38,056 nt of DNA from Adlercreutzia mucosicola DSM 19490 (GTDB lineage Bacteria > Actinomycetota > Coriobacteriia > Coriobacteriales > Eggerthellaceae). Location: NCBI RefSeq assembly GCF_000422625.1, contig NZ_AUGK01000020.1, forward strand, positions 1-38,056. Reading direction: 5' to 3'. The notes under the pieces were generated by a model that saw only the letters and a list, made by a program, of their open reading frames with translations, was not told the origin of the DNA and did no database searches. This document shows, piece by piece, positions 30,687 to 38,056 of the stretch. Position 1 is the stretch's first letter, and each line of letters begins with the position of its first letter. Both the position numbers and the translations under genes were made by a program.

Positions 30687-31169
30687 ATGAAGCAAGGTAT
30701 TCATCCGGAGTACGTCGACTGCGTCGTGAAGTGCAGCTGCGGCAACACCTTCACCACCCGCTCGACCAAGCCCGAGCTGAAGATCGACATCTGCAACGCC
30801 TGCCATCCCTTCTACACCGGCACCCAGAAGCTGATCGACACCGGCGGACGCGTCCAGCGCTTTGCCGACCGCTTCGGCGCCGCTAAGGACGTCGTCGCCG
30901 AGCGCGAGGCCGCCAAGAAGGCCGAGCGCGCCGCTCAGATCGCCGAGCGCGAGGCCGCCAAGAAGGCCGAGCGCGAGGCCAAGGCCGCTGCCAAGGCCGA
31001 GCGTGCCGCCGCCTTCGCCGCCAAGGCCGCCGAGGCCGCTGCTCGCGCCGAGGCCGAGGAGGACGTCCAGAACATGGAGGACGCCGCCGCTGCCGCAACC
31101 GCCGAGGAGGCCCCTGGCGTGGAGCTGACCGAGGCCGAGGTCGCCTCCGCCGAGGAGACTGCCGAGTAG
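30687..31169 (+). CDS. rpmE: 50S ribosomal protein L31 with long helical tail
   Basis: Residues 1 to about 72 are a zinc-type (C+) L31: [17 protein letters not shown] (C16, C18), [11 protein letters not shown] (C36, C39) and [11 protein letters not shown]. Typical L31 ends there. Here about 88 residues follow, first a Lys/Glu/Ala helix with repeated [11 protein letters not shown] units, then an acidic Ala/Glu tail. The total is 160 residues, roughly double the normal size. ATG 30687 with TAGGAGA upstream. A frame open from 30543 has no start homology. It has its own promoter, leader and terminator. Confidence 0.95.
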   Translation: MKQGIHPEYVDCVVKCSCGNTFTTRSTKPELKIDICNACHPFYTGTQKLIDTGGRVQRFADRFGAAKDVVAEREAAKKAERAAQIAEREAAKKAEREAKAAAKAERAAAFAAKAAEAAARAEAEEDVQNMEDAAAAATAEEAPGVELTEAEVASAEETAE

Positions 31170-31191
31170 CATCCGCTGCTTCATGTCATCG

Positions 31192-31226
31192 AAGACCCGC
31201 TGCTTTTGTGGCGGGTCTTTTCTTTT
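31192..31226 (+). terminator. Intrinsic terminator after rpmE
   Basis: AAGACCCGC (31192-31200) and GCGGGTCTT (31211-31219), then TTCTTTTT, 22 nt after the stop. Confidence 0.88.
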
Positions 31227-31268
31227 TGCAGTCCTGTAAATTCCCCGGGGCCGGCCAGGGCGGCGAAT

Positions 31269-31274
31269 TATAAT
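31269..31274 (+). promoter_or_regulatory. -10 box upstream of glnA
   Basis: TATAAT at 31269-31274, 35 nt before the GTG start. The -35 region is GC-rich without a match to TTGACA, as expected for a promoter that needs an activator. Confidence 0.5.
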
Positions 31275-31309
31275 GGTTAGAATCATCGAGCGAGCCCGAG
31301 GGAGGCGCC

Positions 31310-32653
31310 GTGCTGCACAATCCAGAGCAAGATTTCGTGTTGAAGACCATCGAGAGCCGCGATGTTCACTTCGTGCGGTTCTGGTTCACCGACGTGCTGG
31401 GGAACATGAAGTCCTTCGCCGTGGTCCCCGGCGAGCTCGAGCGCGCCTTCGAGGACGGCATGGGCTTCGACGGCAGCTGCATCGAGGGCTTTGCGGACGC
31501 CCAGGAATCCGACATGCTGGCCTTTCCCGACCCCTCCACCTTCCAGGTGCTGCCCTGGCGGCCCACCTCCAATGCCGTGGCCCGCATGATCTGCGACATC
31601 CACACGCCCGAGGGGCAGCCCTACGAGGGTGATCCGCGCCATGTGCTGGAGCGCATGGTGCGAAAAGCCGCCGAGGCCGGCTACGCCTTCATCGTGGGAC
31701 CCGAGCTGGAGTACTTCTACTTCAGAGACGCTCAGGGCACCGAGGTGCTCGACCGCGGCAGCTCGTTCGATCTCACCTCGCTCGACTCCGCCTCCGACCT
31801 GCGGCGCGACACGGTACTTACCCTGGAGAAGATGGGCATTCCCGTGGAGTACTCCCATCACGAGAGGGGTCCCTCCCAGCACGAGATCGACCTGCGCTAC
31901 GCCGATGCGCTGGCCATGGCCGACGCCGTGATGACCTACAAGCAGGTGGTGAAGGAAATCGCCATGAAGCACGGGGTGTACGCCTCGTTCATGCCCAAGC
32001 CCATGACCGACGCGCCGGGCAGCGGCATGCACGTGCACCAGAGCCTCATCGACCTGGACGGCAACAACGCGTTCTTCGACCCGAGCGATCCGTCGGGCTA
32101 CAACCTGTCGGCCACGGCGAAGTCCTACATCGCCGGCCTTTTGAAGTACGCGCCGGATTTCACCCTGGTCACGAACCAGTACGTGAACTCCTACAAGCGC
32201 CTGCGCCCGGGCGGGGAGGCCCCCACTTGCGTCAGCTGGGGTGCCCGCAATCGCGCCACGCTCGTGCGCATTCCCGGTTATCGCCCCCACAGCGAGAACG
32301 CCTGCCGTGTGGAATTGCGCAGTCCCGACCCGGCGGCGAACCCCTATCTGGCCTTCGCCGTGATGCTGGCCGCCGGTCTGGCGGGTATCGAGGAGGGGCT
32401 CGAGTTGATGCCCCCGGCCGACGAGGCGGCGCCGTTGGGCTGTACGCGCCAGCAGCATCGCGAGCGGGGCCTGGCCACCCTGCCCGAGACCCTCGGCGAG
32501 GCCGTAGAGCTGTTCGCCGAAAGCGCGCTGATGCGCGAGACCTTAGGCGAGCACATCCACAGCTATCTGGTGCAGGCCAAGCGCGAGGAATGGGCGGCCT
32601 ACCAGGCCGTGGTGACCCCTTGGGAGCTCGAGCACGATTTGGCGGTGTTGTAG
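31310..32653 (+). CDS. glnA: Glutamine synthetase, type I
   Basis: It makes glutamine from glutamate, ammonia and ATP as a dodecamer. The 447-residue length and sequence fit the short GSI-alpha class of low-GC and anaerobic bacteria, which lack the adenylylation insert. GMGFDGSCIEGF is in the N-terminal beta-grasp. GPELEYFYF and HHERGPSQHEIDLRY carry metal-binding Glu and His. MPKPMTDAPGSGMHVHQSL, NSYKRLRPGGEAPTCVSWG and RVELRSPDPAANPYLAF follow. Start is GTG 31310 with GGGAGG 6 nt upstream. A regulator gene begins 1 nt after the stop, which suggests the regulator controls glnA. Confidence 0.94.
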   Translation: MLHNPEQDFVLKTIESRDVHFVRFWFTDVLGNMKSFAVVPGELERAFEDGMGFDGSCIEGFADAQESDMLAFPDPSTFQVLPWRPTSNAVARMICDIHTPEGQPYEGDPRHVLERMVRKAAEAGYAFIVGPELEYFYFRDAQGTEVLDRGSSFDLTSLDSASDLRRDTVLTLEKMGIPVEYSHHERGPSQHEIDLRYADALAMADAVMTYKQVVKEIAMKHGVYASFMPKPMTDAPGSGMHVHQSLIDLDGNNAFFDPSDPSGYNLSATAKSYIAGLLKYAPDFTLVTNQYVNSYKRLRPGGEAPTCVSWGARNRATLVRIPGYRPHSENACRVELRSPDPAANPYLAFAVMLAAGLAGIEEGLELMPPADEAAPLGCTRQQHRERGLATLPETLGEAVELFAESALMRETLGEHIHSYLVQAKREEWAAYQAVVTPWELEHDLAVL

Positions 32654-32654
32654 C

Positions 32655-33329
32655 ATGCAGCGCAAGACCGTTATCTTCATCGCCGACAGCCTGGACAACG
32701 CGCACAAGTTCCAGCAGGTGCTCTCGAAGTTGGATGTGGATGTGGCCGCCGGCTCCTCGGCCCAGTTCAAGAAGCTGCTCGCGGCCCATCCCTCCCACGA
32801 TCTGGTGATCTACGAGGCGCGGGGCGACGCTTTGGCCAGCGTGGCCTCGGTGGAGACGGCCTTGGCCGAAGAGGGGACGAGTGCGATGCTCGTCATCGTG
32901 AACGACAGCCAGCTGGCGGAGTTCCGCCTGCCGGTGTCGTGCAAATCCGACTTCGTGGTGCACGGCGCCTCGGCCGCCGAGTGCGCCACGCGCATCCGCC
33001 AGCTGTTGTGGCCCGGCAACGAGGGCTCGTCGGCCGACTACATCGTCATCGACGCCATGACGGTGAACTTGGCCACCTATCAGGTGAAGGTGGGCGGCGA
33101 GCCGATCGACCTCACCTATCTGGAGTACGCGCTGTTGGCCTTTCTGGTCACCCATCCGGGACGCACCTATTCCCGTGACGCCCTGCTGCGCCGCGTGTGG
33201 GGCTTCGACTACTACGGCGGCAGCCGCACCGTTGACGTGCATGTACGCCGGGTGCGCGCCAAGCTCGGCCCTGAGCTTGCCCAGCGCCTGGAGACGGTGC
33301 GCGGCGTCGGCTATTTGTGGAACGCATGA
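32655..33329 (+). CDS. OmpR-type regulator with atypical receiver, GlnR-like
   Basis: A 224-residue protein. The C-terminal about 95 residues are an OmpR/PhoB winged helix (LTYLEYALLAFLVTHPGRTYS, LLRRVWGFDYYGGSRTVDVHVRRVRAKLG, VRGVGYLW). The N-terminal domain has receiver size and order but lacks the phosphorylation pocket. The acidic pair is reduced to D11-S12, and the phospho-acceptor position is E54 in HDLVIYEARGD. Glu there cannot be phosphorylated and may mimic the active state. Actinobacterial GlnR also has an OmpR-type HTH with a non-phosphorylated receiver and controls glnA. The position 1 nt after glnA makes a nitrogen-regulation role likely. No histidine kinase gene is adjacent. Confidence 0.82.
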   Translation: MQRKTVIFIADSLDNAHKFQQVLSKLDVDVAAGSSAQFKKLLAAHPSHDLVIYEARGDALASVASVETALAEEGTSAMLVIVNDSQLAEFRLPVSCKSDFVVHGASAAECATRIRQLLWPGNEGSSADYIVIDAMTVNLATYQVKVGGEPIDLTYLEYALLAFLVTHPGRTYSRDALLRRVWGFDYYGGSRTVDVHVRRVRAKLGPELAQRLETVRGVGYLWNA

Positions 33330-33340
33330 CCCTGCCGGGG

Positions 33341-33531
33341 AGGGCGCCGGGCCGCTTTCGCGGCCGGCTGGGCGCTTCCTCCCTTCCGAACGCGGCTAGA
33401 GAAACGGAGAAAAATGATGCACATCGGTCGGTACCATCTCCGCATCGCTGCTGCTGAAGTAGAATCCGTTTCTTAACAGCCGCGTTCTCCAAGGCGCGCC
33501 CAGACGTCCGCGAAAGCGGCCCCGGCGCCCC
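33341..33531. repeat. 190-bp inverted repeat (MITE-like) upstream of polA
   Basis: The left arm (33341-33408) and right arm (33465-33531) are inverted copies of each other at about 85% by eye. Blocks GGGCGCCGGG, CCGCTTTCGCGG, CTGGGCGC, GAACGCGGCT and GAAACGGA occur in the same order in both. Small gaps occur around the TTCCTCCCTTCC segment. The centre of about 56 nt is unpaired and contains a -10-like TAGAAT (33460-33465). Each arm holds its own small palindrome (GGCCGC-TTTC-GCGGCC at 33350-33365). The whole fills the gap between the regulator gene and polA. Confidence 0.75.
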
Positions 33532-33562
33532 TCCTGATACGTCCTTTCCCGAAGGAGCTCAC

Positions 33563-36190
33563 ATGTCGAAGAAGATCGCTGTCATCGATGGCAACTCGCT
33601 GATGCATCGCGCCTACCATGCGGTGCAGACGCCCATGACTGCCAAGGACGGCACACCCACCAACGCGGTGTTCGGCTTTCTGTCCATGCTGTGCAAGTTC
33701 ATCGAGATCGCCGCGCCCGATGCCGTGGTCTGTGCCTTCGATGCCGGCAAGCCGGTGCATCGCATCCAGGCCCTCGAGCAGTACAAGGCCCAGCGCCCTC
33801 CCATGGACGAGGAGCTGCGCGTGCAGTTTCCCGTGATGGAGGAGCTGCTTGAGGCCATGGCCATCCCCGTGGTGAAGGTGCCGGGCTGGGAGGGCGACGA
33901 CATCCTGGGCACCATCGCCGCCCGCGACGAGGCGCTGGGCTTCGAGACCCTGCTCGTGACCGGCGACAAGGATGCCTACCAGCTGGCGAGCGAGCTGACG
34001 CGCATCGTCACCACGAAGAAGGGCATCACCGACATCACGGTGAACGGCCCCGACGAGGTGCGGGAGCGCTACGGCGTGAGCCCTGAGCAGTTCATCGACT
34101 TCCTGGGGCTGATGGGCGATTCCTCCGACAACATCCCCGGCGTGCCCGGCATCGGCCCGAAAACGGCGACGAAGCTCTTGCAGACCTACGGGTCCATGGA
34201 GGGCATCTACGAGCATATCGACGAGCTGAAGGGCAAGCAGAAGGAGAACCTGGCGAACAATCGCGAGATGGCCTTCCTCTCTCGCGAGATCGCCACCATC
34301 GTGCGCGATTTGGACTTCTTCGTGGATCTGGAGGCAGCCTCCTTCCCGGCCTTCGATGCGGCCGATGTGGAGGAGGCCTTCGGCAAGTACCAGCTGGCGA
34401 GCCCTCTGGCCCGCGTGCTGGCGATGATCGATGCGGAGCCGCCCTCTCGCGAGATCGAGTTCACTCTGGCCCCCGAGCTGTCCGGCGCAGCCGGTGCCGC
34501 CGAGATTGCGCGGGCCTGCGGGGAGGGGGAGACCGTGGGCGTGTCCTTCGTCGATCCCGAGCAGGTGTCGCTGTTCAACGACGGCGCCACAGCGGCATTC
34601 GTGACCGATCAGGCCACGGTGGTCGCCGAGGGGGAGGAGGCCCTCGATCTGTTCGCCACCATCGTGCGCGACGGAGCCTTCTGCGCCCTGGATGTGAAGG
34701 CTGACCTGCACCGGGTGTACCCGGCCGATACCGCCGAGGCCGCTCGCGTGAGCGATGGGGAGGTGCTGGCGGCCCGCGGCTTCGACTTAGGCGTGGCCGG
34801 CTACGTGCTGAACTCGTCCACGAGTGCCTACACCTACGACTCCCTCATGGAGTCGGTAGCCGCAGCCACGCTGCCCGCCGCCGAGACCGACGCTGAGCGC
34901 GCCGCCATCCGCGCCACGGCGGCCCGTATGCTGAAGGGGCTCATGGAAGAGGCCCTGAAGAAGGACGGCACCTGGGACGCCTATGTCGATATCGACCTGC
35001 CGCTCGTAGGGGTGCTCACCTGCATGGAGCGGGTGGGCGCGGCCATCGACGTGCCGCGGCTGGAGGCTTTGGGCGCCAAGGCCCAGGCCGAGGTGGACGA
35101 TCTCACGGCTCAGATCTACGAGCTGGCCGGCGAGCCGTTCAACCTCAGCTCGCCCAAGCAGCTGGCCCATATCCTCTTCGAGGTGCTGGAGCTGCCGGCC
35201 AAGAAGAAGAACCAGCGCGGCTATTCCACCGACGCCAAGGTGCTCAGCGAGCTGTCGGCCATCCACCCCCTGCCCGATCTTATTCTGCGCTATCGCGAGT
35301 TCTCGAAGATCAAGACCACCTACATCGACGCCCTGCCGCGCATGCGGGCCCTGGACGGGCGCGTGCACACGCAGTTCAACGAGACGGTGACCACGACGGG
35401 GCGCCTGTCCTCGTCGGACCCGAACTTGCAGAACATCCCCGTGCGCACCGATTTCGGCCGTCAGATTCGCAGCTGCTTTACGCCCCTGCGGGAGGGGGAG
35501 CTGTTCTTGTCGGCCGACTATTCTCAGATCGAGCTGCGCCTTCTGGCCCACCTGTCCGCCGACGAGCACCTGGTGGCTGCTTTCAACTCCGGAGCCGATC
35601 TGCACACCTCCACGGCGGCTCGCGTGTTCGGTCTGGCGCCCGAGGAGGTGACGCCCTCGTTGCGCAGCCGCGCCAAGGCGGTGAACTTCGGCATCGTGTA
35701 CGGTCAGCAGGCCTATGGGCTGTCCCAGTCGCTGGAGATCCCCATGGCCGAGGCCCGCGACATGATTGACCGCTACTTCGAGGTGTACCCCGGGGTGCGC
35801 ACCTATCTGGACGATACCGTGCGCGAGGCCAAGGAGAACGGCTTTGCCACCACGATGTTCGGTCGCAAGCGTCATATCCCCGAGCTGCGCAGCTCCAACG
35901 GCCAGCAGCGCGGCTTCGGCGAGCGCACGGCCATGAACCATCCCATGCAGGGCACGGCGGCCGACATCATCAAGATGGCCATGAACGAGGTGCAGCGCCG
36001 CCTTATGGCCGAGGGCTTTCGTGCCCAGTTGATGATCCAGGTGCACGACGAGCTGGACTTCTCGGTGCCCGCCGACGAGGTGGAGCGCCTGGCCGCCATG
36101 GTGCGCGAGGTGATGGAGTCTGTGGCCGATCTGCGCGTGCCCCTGCTCGTGGATGTCAGCTGGGGCCCCACCTGGGCCGAAGCGCACTAG
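33563..36190 (+). CDS. polA: DNA polymerase I
   Basis: PolA fills gaps and removes RNA primers in repair and lagging-strand synthesis. At 875 residues it has three parts. Residues 1 to about 290 are the 5' nuclease (VIDGNSLMHRAYHA, AFDAGKPVHR, GWEGDDILGTIA, VTGDKDAYQL, GLMGDSSDNIPGVPGIGPKTA). The middle part has the proofreading fold but no DxE exonuclease motif (FCALDVKADL), so it is probably inactive, as in many Gram-positives. Residues about 490-875 are the family A polymerase (DYSQIELRLLAHLS with D652, RSRAKAVNFGIVYGQQAYGL, VHDELDFSV with D829). ATG 33563 has GAAGGAG upstream. Its leader carries a 190-bp inverted repeat. Confidence 0.97.
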   Translation: MSKKIAVIDGNSLMHRAYHAVQTPMTAKDGTPTNAVFGFLSMLCKFIEIAAPDAVVCAFDAGKPVHRIQALEQYKAQRPPMDEELRVQFPVMEELLEAMAIPVVKVPGWEGDDILGTIAARDEALGFETLLVTGDKDAYQLASELTRIVTTKKGITDITVNGPDEVRERYGVSPEQFIDFLGLMGDSSDNIPGVPGIGPKTATKLLQTYGSMEGIYEHIDELKGKQKENLANNREMAFLSREIATIVRDLDFFVDLEAASFPAFDAADVEEAFGKYQLASPLARVLAMIDAEPPSREIEFTLAPELSGAAGAAEIARACGEGETVGVSFVDPEQVSLFNDGATAAFVTDQATVVAEGEEALDLFATIVRDGAFCALDVKADLHRVYPADTAEAARVSDGEVLAARGFDLGVAGYVLNSSTSAYTYDSLMESVAAATLPAAETDAERAAIRATAARMLKGLMEEALKKDGTWDAYVDIDLPLVGVLTCMERVGAAIDVPRLEALGAKAQAEVDDLTAQIYELAGEPFNLSSPKQLAHILFEVLELPAKKKNQRGYSTDAKVLSELSAIHPLPDLILRYREFSKIKTTYIDALPRMRALDGRVHTQFNETVTTTGRLSSSDPNLQNIPVRTDFGRQIRSCFTPLREGELFLSADYSQIELRLLAHLSADEHLVAAFNSGADLHTSTAARVFGLAPEEVTPSLRSRAKAVNFGIVYGQQAYGLSQSLEIPMAEARDMIDRYFEVYPGVRTYLDDTVREAKENGFATTMFGRKRHIPELRSSNGQQRGFGERTAMNHPMQGTAADIIKMAMNEVQRRLMAEGFRAQLMIQVHDELDFSVPADEVERLAAMVREVMESVADLRVPLLVDVSWGPTWAEAH

Positions 36191-36248
36191 GGGAGGCGGC
36201 GATTCGGGTTGGCGGGCTGACGCTGCCCCTCCAGAGGCGCGGCGCATA

Positions 36249-36263
36249 AGGCCGTTCGGGCCT
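36249..36263. terminator. Convergent hairpin between polA and luxR
   Basis: AGGCC and GGCCT form a small stem (36249-36263) right after the luxR stop. A longer imperfect repeat (GGGGAGGCGGCG / CGCTGCCCCTCC, about 36190-36232) follows the polA stop. Neither has a good T run. Confidence 0.3.
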
Positions 36264-37226
36264 CTACACGGTTTTCCAGAAGTCCTGGATGAGCTCTTGG
36301 CGGTTGGCGTGGCCGGTCTTCTGGAGGATGTTGTGCACGTGCACCTTCACCGTGGAAGGGGCCAGCGACATGGACGAGGCGATGTTCTGGTTGTCCTTGT
36401 CGCGCAGGATGTAGTCGAGCACCTCCTGCTCGCGCTGGGTCAGCTGGTGACGGCTCGCGTACACCATGAGGTCGGCCGCTGTCTGGCGATGGCGGCTCGT
36501 GTCGTCCATAACCGGGTTGGTGTGAGAATGGATGAACAGCTGGCGCAGGGCGAAATGGCACATCATGGCAGCGCAGACCAGCATGAGCAGGTTCTCGCAG
36601 TAGTTGCGCTCGGCCAGCAGCACGAAGGGCCCGATCTTGACGCTTTCCACGCTCAGCACAAGGAAGAACACGACGTCCTCGGTCACCATGAGCAGCCCCA
36701 GGGCAGCGAGGACCATACATTGGATGCGGTAGCGGCCGAGGCGCTGGCGCTCCACCGGGTCCTGCACCCGCAGGTAGTGGAAGCAGGCGAACCCGAGAAT
36801 CCAGAACAGGAACAGGGCGCGGCAGTTGTAGTACAGGAAGCGCAGCACGGAGCTGTCGCCTGAAATGACGAGCAACACGCCGGAAATGACAACGAAGGCC
36901 ACGATGGGGCCCAGACGCATCGCGCGCCGGCGTTCGCCGAGGTACTCGCAGACCATGAGCCAGAAGGCTCCGAGAAAGCCCGCGCCCGTGGCCAAAGTGA
37001 GGAACGATCGCAGGAAGTAGTAGTCGGCGCCCAACTCGATGAACGAGCGGGCCGCGAAATCATCTTGGAGGATAGAGGCCACGTCGAGGAAGTAGAACAG
37101 AAATCCCACCGAGGCGTAGAACATGATCTTCTGACGAGACACCAAGAAGGCCGAAAGGCAAACGGCGGAAGTGAGGACGGAAACCAAGATTACCAGAAGT
37201 GTTTCGTAGAACAGTGTCAGCCCCAT
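36264..37226 (-). CDS. Membrane-anchored LuxR-family regulator
   Basis: A 320-residue protein typical of Eggerthellaceae. The first about 235 residues hold roughly seven hydrophobic helices (LLVILVSVLTSAVCLSAFLV, ILFLF-type segments, FVVISGVLLVI, CMVLAALGLLMV, FFLVLSV and others). A LuxR-type HTH follows at about 255-315 (LTQREQEVLDYILRDKDNQN, APSTVKVHVHNILQKTGHAN). There is no receiver or known ligand domain, so it probably senses something in or across the membrane. The minus-strand ATG at 37226 follows CAGGAG. A TATAAT -10 lies at 37279-37274. It is transcribed divergently from arcA across 391 nt, which makes arcA its most likely target. Confidence 0.88.
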   Translation of the reverse strand: MGLTLFYETLLVILVSVLTSAVCLSAFLVSRQKIMFYASVGFLFYFLDVASILQDDFAARSFIELGADYYFLRSFLTLATGAGFLGAFWLMVCEYLGERRRAMRLGPIVAFVVISGVLLVISGDSSVLRFLYYNCRALFLFWILGFACFHYLRVQDPVERQRLGRYRIQCMVLAALGLLMVTEDVVFFLVLSVESVKIGPFVLLAERNYCENLLMLVCAAMMCHFALRQLFIHSHTNPVMDDTSRHRQTAADLMVYASRHQLTQREQEVLDYILRDKDNQNIASSMSLAPSTVKVHVHNILQKTGHANRQELIQDFWKTV

Positions 37227-37273
37227 GGACTCTTTCTCCTGCCTTAGACATCCGTACCTGCCTGCCGCCGTTT

Positions 37274-37279
37274 ATTATA
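37274..37279 (-). promoter_or_regulatory. -10 box of the luxR gene
   Basis: Minus-strand TATAAT, 48 nt before the start. A TTTCCC lies 17 nt further up as a poor -35. Confidence 0.55.
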
Positions 37280-37326
37280 GCCTAACAGAACGATCGGGAA
37301 ACAAAGTTCCATGGCTTCTTGAGCGT

Positions 37327-37432
37327 TTGACAGTTTATCAGTGACCAATCGCATAAAAATTTCTTGACCTCTAGTCAATAAAGTGGTAATTGAGAACCCC
37401 TTTTTGACCTCGTGTTTAGGGGAAGTTTAGAG
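37327..37432 (+). promoter_or_regulatory. arcA promoter region with repeated TTGAC boxes
   Basis: Three TTGAC-type hexamers occur: TTGACA (37327-37332), TTGACC (37364-37369) and TTGACC (37404-37409). The second has TAATTG (37387-37392) at 17 nt and is the best promoter. It also starts a palindrome, TTGAC-N5-GTCAA (37364-37378), a likely operator. Downstream, TTTAG words recur (about 37415, 37427, 37442, 37484). The remaining leader to arcA is about 220 nt with small hairpins (ATCGC/GCGAT at 37531-37546, CCGCA/TGCGG, GGCGCC/GGCGCC near 37590). The divergent LuxR protein is the obvious candidate regulator. Confidence 0.5.
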
Positions 37433-37617
37433 GACGTCGTTTTTAGGTAGGCGTAACTTAAACCTTCTCCTACACCCAGTTTAGACCTGTTCCGTTGGGC
37501 GCGCATCCCCCACATTGGCGCTATGGAAGCATCGCACTTACGCGATGGCCGCAGAAAAGCGGTACTGCGGCAGCCGGCAATCGACAGGCGCCGGGGGGCG
37601 CCAGATCGGAGAGCTTT

Positions 37618-38056
37618 ATGCAAGGAGTAAACGTCAAGAGCGAGATCGGTAACCTCAAGAAGGTCATCCTCCATCGCCCGGGCAATGAGTTGCTCAACCT
37701 CACCCCGAACACGCTGGAAGAGCTGCTGTTCGACGACATCCCGTTCCTGGAGGTCGCCCAGGCCGAGCACGACGCCTTCGCCGACATCCTGCGCAACGAG
37801 GGCGTGGAGGTCGTCTACCTCGAGGACCTCATGGCCGAGGCGCTCGACACCGACCCGGCGCTGCGCGAGCAGTTCCTGGACCAGTGGATCTACGAGGCGG
37901 GCATCCGCACCGGCCTGTACACCGACATCATCAAGGACTACATCAACTCCGAGTACGCCGGCACCAAGGACATGGTCATGAAGACCATGGCGGGCATCAA
38001 CCTCCAGGAGCTGCCGCAGCAGCACACCAACCTGCTCGTGGACATGGTGTCCGACC
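37618..38056 (+). CDS. arcA: Arginine deiminase (partial, 5' end)
   Basis: ArcA hydrolyses arginine to citrulline and ammonia, the first step of the ATP-yielding arginine dihydrolase pathway. The 146 residues in the window carry the N-terminal signature IGNLKKVILHRPGNELLNLT, the substrate-contact segment LLFDDIPFLEVAQAEHD and FADILRNEGVEVVYLEDL. The catalytic Glu/His and Cys lie beyond the right edge. ATG 37618 has CGGAGAG 5 nt upstream. An earlier ATG is absent in frame. It is divergent from a membrane LuxR regulator. Other arc genes would be expected to the right. Confidence 0.95.
   Translation, partial: MQGVNVKSEIGNLKKVILHRPGNELLNLTPNTLEELLFDDIPFLEVAQAEHDAFADILRNEGVEVVYLEDLMAEALDTDPALREQFLDQWIYEAGIRTGLYTDIIKDYINSEYAGTKDMVMKTMAGINLQELPQQHTNLLVDMVSD

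Overview
This is a GC-rich chromosomal segment that looks like Coriobacteriia, most probably family Eggerthellaceae (Eggerthella, Gordonibacter, Adlercreutzia relatives). The evidence is the codon bias, the membrane-anchored LuxR-type regulators with HTH at the C-terminus, arginine deiminase, molybdopterin/4Fe-4S oxidoreductase remnants, a 2Fe superoxide reductase, and a lineage-typical DUF559-like protein. The genus cannot be fixed by eye.

Left edge (1-510): the end of an integrated element. A small minus-strand gene and a near-perfect sigma70-type promoter lie against the 3' end of a tRNA or tmRNA gene (403-430), which keeps its own terminator. This looks like an att site.

847-4833: envelope and housekeeping genes (L,D-transpeptidase, murI, rdgB) and a MerR regulator with a 19-bp-spacer promoter. 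4968-6616: larB and a short larC of the nickel-pincer cofactor pathway. 6790-14366: a compact histidine operon in the order hisZ-hisG (one fused ORF), D, C, B, H, A, F, I. hisE and a histidinol-phosphatase are absent from the window. 14762-20516: an overlapping cluster of transaldolase, rho with a long disordered N-terminus, sppA and a divergent MetRS-like protein.

20517-22301: an accessory insert made of alternating inverted repeats and a nuclease-like protein. 22498-24374: rpsB and tsf with a strongly folded RNA-like segment between them. 24507-29032: murA, a degenerate LCP protein, an Nfu-type Fe-S protein, two Cys-rich small proteins and lgt. 29040-30072: a scar made of truncated luxR, molybdopterin oxidoreductase and ferredoxin pieces. 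30145-33329: superoxide reductase, L31 with a tandem-hairpin leader and a long tail, glutamine synthetase, and a GlnR-like regulator with an atypical receiver. 33563-36190: polA, preceded by a 190-bp inverted repeat. 36264-38056: a membrane LuxR regulator divergent from arcA, which runs off the right edge.

No CRISPR array, complete mobile element or recognisable defence island is present. The most unusual content is non-coding. There is a family of two-layer palindromes (outer arms kept, inner hairpin replaced) between murI/rdgB and hisA/hisF. There is a 190-bp MITE-like inverted repeat before polA. There is an alternating repeat array before the nuclease-like gene, a multi-helix RNA candidate before tsf, and duplicated hairpins before rpmE.
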